Shown here: positions 42,728-48,654 of the stretch, piece by piece
Layout of the letters: every line of letters begins with the position of its first letter
Numbering within the stretch: the stretch's first letter is position 1
Origin: Acidobacteriota bacterium
Lineage (GTDB): Bacteria; Acidobacteriota; Terriglobia; Terriglobales; Acidobacteriaceae
Assembly: GCA_025359885.1 (NCBI GenBank)
Contig: JANYDG010000100.1
Location: 1-48,654 of the forward strand
Direction of reading: 5' to 3'
DNA: 48,654 nt
Notes under the pieces: generated by a model
Databases searched by the model: none
What the model was told of the DNA's origin: nothing
The model's input: only the letters and a program-made list of their open reading frames with translations
Translations under genes and position numbers: made by a program

Positions 42728-44880
42728 CAGCGGCCCCCGCCTGAAACCACTCCCCGGTACCGCTCCGGCAGCACAGCCGCCCGCGCGATTACATCGGGCT
42801 TCTCAGGCCCTTTTTCAGGAACCTGGGGATTCTTCGGGTGCCCCATCACCTTTTCAATTTTCGCCGCGTCCTTTATGGTGGCGAGGGGATACGCAAATCT
42901 GGGTCCTGCTGCAGGGCCGCTCACTGCACGGACTGGCCGCGAATCAGAAGCCACCTCAAACCGTCCACCGCCCACCCCGGCCCCATTGCCCCCGGTCACA
43001 GACTCAGGCGTTGACCACACCGCACCCATCTCCACCGGCTTCGGCGTCTTGTCGGCCTGCAAAAGCAGGTTGTTCTCCTGCTTCCGCTTCTTGTTCACAT
43101 ACGCCGTCACCACCTGCGCCGCCAGCTTCGCCGATCCAGCCCCCCAGTCCCCATGCTCCTGCAACACCACCACCGCAAATTCAGGGTTCCGCCGCGGCAC
43201 CATCCCTACAAACCACGCATTTGGAGTGCGGGCGCCACCTTTGGTATGCGTATCGCCGCCACCAACTACCTGCGCCGTACCCGTCTTCCCGGCAAAATCA
43301 ATCCCATCGAGATGCGCCGCAGCAGCAGTACCCGTCGTCGTCGCCGCCGCCATACCCTCGGTCGCCGTCATCCATGTGTCAGAATTCAGAGCAACCTGCC
43401 GATCACCCATCCCCGGAAAACTATCCAGCACCGCCTGCCGGAACTCCGGCTTCAATTGCCCCGGATCCACCACATGCGGCCGTACCAGGTGACCATTGGA
43501 AGCAATTCCACTCAGCGCCCGCACCAGTTGCAGAGGAGTCACCGCCACCGCTCCCTGCCCAATTCCCACCGAAATCGCCTCACCCGCATACCACTTCTCG
43601 TGGTAGTTCTTCATCTTCCACTGCGTCGACGGCATAATCCCCGCCATCTCGTTCGGCAGGTCAATCCCCGTCTTTGAACCAATCCCCAGCTGCGTCGCAT
43701 ACTTCGCAATCGTGTCAATTCCCAGCCGCTCCGCCACTGCATAGAAAAACGTGTCGCAGCTCAGTGGAATCGCCTGCTCCACTCCAAGCACCCCGTGATG
43801 CTTGTCGCACTTGAAAAAGTGTCCGTAAAATGAGCCGCCACCGGCGCAGTTCACGTGCATATTCTGCACCACCCCTTCCTGCAATCCGGCCACCGACATG
43901 ATGATCTTGAAGGTCGATCCTGGTGCCAACTGGTCCTGGATCGCCTTGTTCATCAGCGGATGGTTCGGGTCCGTCACCAGCTTGCTCCACTCCGCCCGCC
44001 CAATCCGCACCGCAAATGCATTCGGGTCGTAGCTCGGGTGCGAAACCAGCGCCAGAATCTCCCCATTGCGCGGGTCCATCGCTACCACCGCGCCATTCGC
44101 GTCGCCCAGCGCCAGCTCCGCCGCCCGCTGCACATCGTTATCAATGGTCAACTTCAGGTCTTGCCCCGGCGTCGCCAATTGAATCCCGCGCCGACCAACT
44201 TCCCGCCCGTGGCTATCGACAATCACATCCATCGAACCATCCTGCCCTCGCAGCAGTTCGTCGTAGGTTTTCTCCACGCCGGCCATACCCACCACGTCGC
44301 CCGGCTCGTAATACGCATAAGCCGAGTTGTTCAGCATTTCCTCGCTCACTTCACCCACATACCCAATCAGGTGCGCCGCAAACCCATCCCTCGGATACAG
44401 CCGCCGCTCCTCGTCAATCGTCTCCAGCTCCGGCAACTCGTTCCGGTGCGCCTCAATAAACGCCTGCTCATCCGGCGAAATATCCTGCTTGATAGGAATC
44501 GGCTGGTATCCCGGCGCCAAACGGTAACGATGCAACGTCGCACGCAACTGCTCCAGGTCCAGATTCAATCCCTTGGCAATCAATGGCAAATCATTGTCGA
44601 TATTACGGTTCTGCTCCCGTACCAGAAAGCATGAAACCGACGGGTAGTTATCCACCAGCAGACGCCCATCGCGGTCCAGCAGTTTGCCTCGCGCAGCCAG
44701 CACAGGCACCTTGCGAATGCGGTTCTGCTCCGCCAGCATCCGCCAGCTATCCCCGCCAAGCACCTGCAAGCGCCAAAGCCCAGCCGTCAGCACCAGCATC
44801 ATAACCAAAATGCCGTACTGCACCAACGTCAACTTCAACATCGGCAGCTTTTCGTCGCGATTAACCCGATCCGGCACCAT
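42727..44880 (-). CDS. mrdA: Penicillin-binding protein 2 (transpeptidase)
   Basis: A 717-residue class B PBP that crosslinks peptidoglycan during elongation. An N-terminal TM helix (about 15-38) is followed by the dimerisation (pedestal) domain. The transpeptidase carries the nucleophile Ser322 in STFK, the SxN-like motif as Ser374-Cys-Asp, and Lys532-Thr-Gly in FAGKTGTAQV. The pedestal contains ARGKLLDRDGRLL. The start is taken at ATG 44880 because the frame upstream of it, to 44985, has no family likeness. A spacer of 168 bases, holding a G-rich heptamer array, separates it from mreD. Confidence 0.93.
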   Translation of the reverse strand: MVPDRVNRDEKLPMLKLTLVQYGILVMMLVLTAGLWRLQVLGGDSWRMLAEQNRIRKVPVLAARGKLLDRDGRLLVDNYPSVSCFLVREQNRNIDNDLPLIAKGLNLDLEQLRATLHRYRLAPGYQPIPIKQDISPDEQAFIEAHRNELPELETIDEERRLYPRDGFAAHLIGYVGEVSEEMLNNSAYAYYEPGDVVGMAGVEKTYDELLRGQDGSMDVIVDSHGREVGRRGIQLATPGQDLKLTIDNDVQRAAELALGDANGAVVAMDPRNGEILALVSHPSYDPNAFAVRIGRAEWSKLVTDPNHPLMNKAIQDQLAPGSTFKIIMSVAGLQEGVVQNMHVNCAGGGSFYGHFFKCDKHHGVLGVEQAIPLSCDTFFYAVAERLGIDTIAKYATQLGIGSKTGIDLPNEMAGIMPSTQWKMKNYHEKWYAGEAISVGIGQGAVAVTPLQLVRALSGIASNGHLVRPHVVDPGQLKPEFRQAVLDSFPGMGDRQVALNSDTWMTATEGMAAATTTGTAAAAHLDGIDFAGKTGTAQVVGGGDTHTKGGARTPNAWFVGMVPRRNPEFAVVVLQEHGDWGAGSAKLAAQVVTAYVNKKRKQENNLLLQADKTPKPVEMGAVWSTPESVTGGNGAGVGGGRFEVASDSRPVRAVSGPAAGPRFAYPLATIKDAAKIEKVMGHPKNPQVPEKGPEKPDVIARAAVLPERYRGVVSGGGR

Positions 44881-44990
44881 AAATCTGTGACTCCCGCTCA
44901 ACCCAGAATACTTCCACTTCGCTCTTGGAAGAACGATCAACCATTCCGGCTGTCCCAAACTGGCCCCATCCGAGATACGTCCCACCGACT

Positions 44991-45046
44991 CCCTGATCCC
45001 TGACCCCTGACCCCTGATCCCTGATCCCTGACCCCTGATCCCTGCC
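44991..45046 (-). repeat. Eight tandem heptamers, G-rich on the transcript strand
   Basis: Plus-strand units are ccctgat, ccctgac, ccctgac, ccctgat, ccctgat, ccctgac, ccctgat, ccctgcc. On the minus (transcribed) sense this gives runs of three or four G every seven bases. It begins 3 bases after the mreD stop and ends about 110 bases before the mrdA start. Confidence 0.95.
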
Positions 45047-45048
45047 CT

Positions 45049-45573
45049 TCAATCCCTCGCCTGCGTCCGGTCCAGCAACGGGAACAGCGCCAGCCCGATC
45101 GCCCCATTACCAGCCGCACGCAACAACTCATCCAGCCAGTTCCATTGAAACTCCAGCCCCAGCAGCACCCGCGTAATAAACACCACCATCGCGCTCGCCA
45201 GCAGCGAAAACATGAAGTTCAGCACCATCCGTATCAGGTTGTTCTCCACCACAATCCGAATCCCGATCGACGCCGCCAAAAAACCGCAAACCGTGTTCGC
45301 AATCCCGTGAATCCCCACCGCGCGTGCCGTCAGACCATCCTGCGCCATCCCCAGCACCGCCCCCAGCACAGTCCCGTGAATCGGGCTTCGCCGGTTCAAC
45401 GCAAAGTAGATCGTCACCAGCAGCGGCAGGTCCATGTACGCAAACCGGCCAATCAGCCGCGGCAGCCATGCCTGCAAAACCAGCGCCGCCAGTGGCACCA
45501 GAATGTAGATGTACGTCGGATAGCGCCTGATCTCCAGATCGCGCCGGTAGTCCGGGGTCAACACCTGAGCCAC
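45049..45573 (-). CDS. mreD: Rod shape-determining protein MreD
   Basis: A 174-residue integral membrane protein with five or six TM helices. The typical N-terminal PTYIYILVPLAALVLQAWLP and central DLPLLVTIYFAL helices fit MreD. It bridges MreC and the RodA-PBP2 elongasome. The start is a GTG whose G is shared with the mreC stop TAG (1-base overlap), so the two are translationally coupled. The C-terminus carries few distinctive features. Identification leans on position between mreC and mrdA as well as helix layout. Confidence 0.9.
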   Translation of the reverse strand: MAQVLTPDYRRDLEIRRYPTYIYILVPLAALVLQAWLPRLIGRFAYMDLPLLVTIYFALNRRSPIHGTVLGAVLGMAQDGLTARAVGIHGIANTVCGFLAASIGIRIVVENNLIRMVLNFMFSLLASAMVVFITRVLLGLEFQWNWLDELLRAAGNGAIGLALFPLLDRTQARD

Positions 45574-46988
45574 TATTGCACCCCGTTCTTCGGCTTCGCC
45601 GGCTTGGGCGCGGGCGATTTCATACCGCCAGCCCCACCCGTCCGCACCCCAGGCTTGGTCGCAGTTCCGGGCTTGGCCGCAGTTCCGGGCTTGGTCGCAG
45701 TTCCGGGCGCGGTCAGCGGCTTCTTTGCAACCGGCGGCTTCACCCCTACCGGGGCAGCAACCGGCGCTGCGTCCGCTCCGGAATCCCCAGGCGACCCGGC
45801 ATCAACTCCACCCAGATTCGCCCCACCTGTGCTCACTCCACCCGGCGAAAATCGGTCCGGATGCTTCGCCGGAAGCGCCTTTGGAATCACCGGCGGCACC
45901 GGCACAGGCTGCCCCGTCTTCGGATCAATCGCCGGAGCAATCGGCTTTCCATTCGCGTCCTTCGCGGTCGCAGGCACGGGCGCATTCGGGTCAACCAGTC
46001 CCGGCAGCCGCTCAGCCATCTCCGCTGCAGCCTTCTTCCGCTCGATATCCGCCGCCACTTCCGCGCCCTTCAATTCCTCACTCGTCGTCAAATCCGCCAT
46101 CTGTTGCGGCGAGAGTCGCGCGTCCAGAGCGGTAATCACCAGCACTTCGTCCAGATTGTCTAATTTCGCCGCAGGCTTCACGATCACGTTGATAAACGAG
46201 CCCCGCTCCCGGTCCCGCTCAACCCGCTCCACCACGCCCACCGGCAACCCACGCGGAAATATCTGGTCTCCACCAGCCGTCAACACCGGTTCGCCCGGCA
46301 GTATCCGCGTGTCCGCCAGGATATTGATCACCTGCGGCTGACCCGCTGCATTTCCCCGCAGAATTCCCCGAATCCGCGTCGTTGCCAGCACCACACCAGC
46401 CCCGCTCGTCTGGTCATTGATCACCAGCACCTGCGATGTGTGCTCAAAAACATCTCGCAGCTTGCCCACAATCCCGTCCCCGGTAATGACCGCCATATCC
46501 GGCTTCAGACCGCTGTCCGCGCCCTTGTCCAGCCACAGTACATGCGACTGACTGCTCCCGCTCGTGCCGATCACCTGCGCCGGCGTCGTTGCATAGATAT
46601 ACCCCTCGCGAAACTTCTCCAGTGTCTGAAGCCGCTGCCCCTGCCGCGCATCCTCAAGCAGCGTTGCCTGCTCCAGCCTCAGCCGGTCAATTGTCTTTTG
46701 GAGTTCCCTGTTTTCATCGCGAGTATGGCGTAGGTCCAGATAGTTGGTCCACAAGCCAGTCAGTCCCTGCCCGGTCCCGTGAATCCCGCGCTCAAACGGC
46801 GTCACCATATCCGCCGCCCACAGCCGAATCAACTGCACGCTGCGGCCCTCCCGCAACCCAGCCCCCGGCACCCCAGAGGCCTCCACCGGCACAGTCTTCC
46901 TCACCTGCACCGCCAGGCCAATCACCTGCAGCAGCAAAGCCGCCAGCAGCACAACCAGATTGCGATACCGGCTAAAAAAGGATTCCAT
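45573..46988 (-). CDS. mreC: Rod shape-determining protein MreC with long Pro/Ala/Lys tail
   Basis: A 471-residue periplasmic elongasome protein. The TM helix is at about 9-28 and the coiled coil at about 75-120 (RHTRDENRELQKTIDRLRLE). The beta domain covers about 125-270, with SSGSSQSHVLWLDKGADSGL and MAVITGDGIVGKL. Beyond the family's usual end, a low-complexity region of about 150 residues (Pro, Ala, Lys, Gly) runs to the C-terminus. It includes three TKPGTA-type hexamers encoded by an 18-bp repeat (45652-45705). An RNA hairpin covers the region just before its ATG, and no clear ribosome site is seen there. Confidence 0.93.
   Translation of the reverse strand: MESFFSRYRNLVVLLAALLLQVIGLAVQVRKTVPVEASGVPGAGLREGRSVQLIRLWAADMVTPFERGIHGTGQGLTGLWTNYLDLRHTRDENRELQKTIDRLRLEQATLLEDARQGQRLQTLEKFREGYIYATTPAQVIGTSGSSQSHVLWLDKGADSGLKPDMAVITGDGIVGKLRDVFEHTSQVLVINDQTSGAGVVLATTRIRGILRGNAAGQPQVINILADTRILPGEPVLTAGGDQIFPRGLPVGVVERVERDRERGSFINVIVKPAAKLDNLDEVLVITALDARLSPQQMADLTTSEELKGAEVAADIERKKAAAEMAERLPGLVDPNAPVPATAKDANGKPIAPAIDPKTGQPVPVPPVIPKALPAKHPDRFSPGGVSTGGANLGGVDAGSPGDSGADAAPVAAPVGVKPPVAKKPLTAPGTATKPGTAAKPGTATKPGVRTGGAGGMKSPAPKPAKPKNGVQ
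45652..45705 (-). repeat. 18-bp tandem repeat, three copies, inside mreC
   Basis: The unit ggcttggtcgcagttccg is repeated three times on the plus strand (the middle copy has t to c). Each copy encodes a six-residue Thr/Ala-Lys-Pro-Gly-Thr-Ala type unit in the mreC tail. The copies are in frame, so length changes would not break the gene. Confidence 0.95.
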
Positions 46989-46996
46989 ACTCGACT

Positions 46997-47055
46997 AGTG
47001 TGACGCGTGAAGTGCGCAGTGTGACACCCGCTTCTCACACTTCACACATCACACT
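46997..47055 (-). promoter_or_regulatory. 18-bp RNA stem in the mreB-mreC spacer
   Basis: Bases 46997-47014 pair with 47038-47055 across a 23-base loop. Two positions mismatch in DNA, but on the minus-strand (mre) transcript both become G-U pairs, so all 18 pair. It starts 12 bases after the mreB stop and ends 8 bases before the mreC ATG. No T-run follows, so it is not an ordinary terminator. The loop side also holds four imperfect 7-base repeats ending CACAC (47034-47061). Confidence 0.7.
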
Positions 47056-47067
47056 CCACACTCATTC

Positions 47068-48153
<1,086 letters not shown>

Positions 48154-48371
48154 CTATTGTACGGCCAACCAGCGATTGATGCAGATTGTGGACAACCATC
48201 CCACATTCCGAAAAGGTCATCTCTCATCGGAAGGCTGCAACCACGCCGAACTTCGCACCCCATCCCGCCAGCACCGCTTCTGCCCCAAGGGTCTTGTCGA
48301 TTAAATTTGTGACGCGCGCACCATCCATCCATTGGCAGACTCCAGGTGTCGCGCCATAAAAAAGGGGACCC

Positions 48372-48654
48372 TTGGCCGACTTCAAAATAGGAAAAAACTC
48401 TCTCCCCAGCCGCCGAAGCTTTCTCAAAACCTCCAGCCTCGCTGCAATCGGCTCCGCACTCGCGAGCGAGACTAGCGAAAGTCCAGCTCAGGCCTCCAGC
48501 GGCCCCGCCTCGCCAAACCAAAATCAGCCAGCCAAATCTGCCCCTCGCTTCAAAACCCTCGTAGACGCCGTCAACATCCTCCAGGGCACCGATTCCACCC
48601 CGGCCTTCTCCCGCGGCAACACCCTGCCCATCGCCGCGCTGCCCTTTGGCATGG
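48372..48654 (+). CDS. GH92-like alpha-mannosidase, Tat-exported, 3'-truncated by window edge
   Basis: The frame opens after an in-frame TAA at 48357-48359. The only plausible start is TTG 48372, with AGGGG (48363-48367) just upstream. The product has a twin-arginine signal peptide (SRRSFLKTSSLAAIGSALAS), so it is exported folded. After a Ser/Pro/Gln-rich linker comes VDAVNILQGTD, then SRGNTLPIAALPFGM. These match the start of GH92 exo-mannosidase domains (pattern VNxFxGT...GNTxPxAAxPFGM). Only about 94 codons are in the window, and catalytic residues lie beyond the edge. It diverges from mreB. Confidence 0.72.
   Translation, partial: MADFKIGKNSLPSRRSFLKTSSLAAIGSALASETSESPAQASSGPASPNQNQPAKSAPRFKTLVDAVNILQGTDSTPAFSRGNTLPIAALPFGM

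Noticed and set aside
41915..43492. 525-residue plus-strand frame opposite rodA/mrdA
   Set aside because: Antisense to two unmistakable cell-wall genes. Its composition is Arg/Pro/His-rich and no family is recognisable.
44991..45046. Heptamer array considered as CRISPR or integration site
   Set aside because: Units are 7 bases with no spacers, and no cas genes, integrase or tRNA lie nearby.

Overview
The window looks like chromosomal DNA of an acidobacterium, most likely the Terriglobia/Acidobacteriaceae group. I infer this from the gene mix: bacillithiol synthesis (BshC), futalosine-route menaquinone synthesis (MqnC), a large secreted S53 peptidase with Ig-like repeats, a TPR/FG-GAP/UnbV giant, a YVTN propeller, a GH92 glycosidase, and mreBCD-mrdA-rodA followed by a Rne/Rng ribonuclease. 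No 16S gene is present, so the placement is an inference. The DNA is GC-rich. One stretch (about 24970-26100) is visibly more AT-rich. No tRNA, rRNA, insertion sequence, phage gene or CRISPR array was seen.

Layout. 1-4270: 3' part of mqnC, a decayed brnT/brnA toxin-antitoxin pair, a secreted esterase and bshC. 4271-11100: a Nudix hydrolase with a Lys/Ala-rich tail, a cold-shock protein, family X DNA polymerase (HhH-NT-PHP), two single-TM proteins of unknown role and citrate synthase. 11100-16900: an exported DinB-like protein, a cysteine desulfurase-mnmA operon for tRNA 2-thiouridine, a YVTN propeller, and a YtxH plus DUF948-like pair. 16900-26100: S53 peptidase, acyl-CoA dehydrogenase, a small membrane protein, a CslA-like glycosyltransferase and a probably acquired DUF4268/PD-(D/E)XK-like protein. 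26100-31000: an amidase overlapping the end of a 1151-residue TPR/FG-GAP/UnbV protein.

31100-34640 holds three translationally coupled genes: an NDP-HexNAc 4,6-dehydratase, a hydrolysing UDP-HexNAc 2-epimerase and a DegT-type aminotransferase. Together they look like the first part of a legionaminic-type nonulosonic acid pathway. 34680-37600: an exported Xaa-Pro aminopeptidase with two small genes, then a vapBC-type module. 37660-48130, all on the minus strand: the cell-shape cluster in transcription order mreB-mreC-mreD-mrdA-rodA, then rng. The window ends in the 5' part of a Tat-exported GH92 glycosidase.

The most unusual features lie in the cell-shape/RNase block. The RNase E/G homologue carries a roughly 600-residue low-complexity insertion inside its S1 domain. 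The mreB-mreC spacer can form an 18-bp RNA stem ending 8 bases before the mreC start. The mreD-mrdA spacer carries eight G-rich heptamers suited to a G-quadruplex on the transcript strand. A triplicated 13-mer lies downstream of rodA. Other points of interest are the minimal sugar operon, the AT-rich orphan nuclease-like gene and the one-stop brnT relic.
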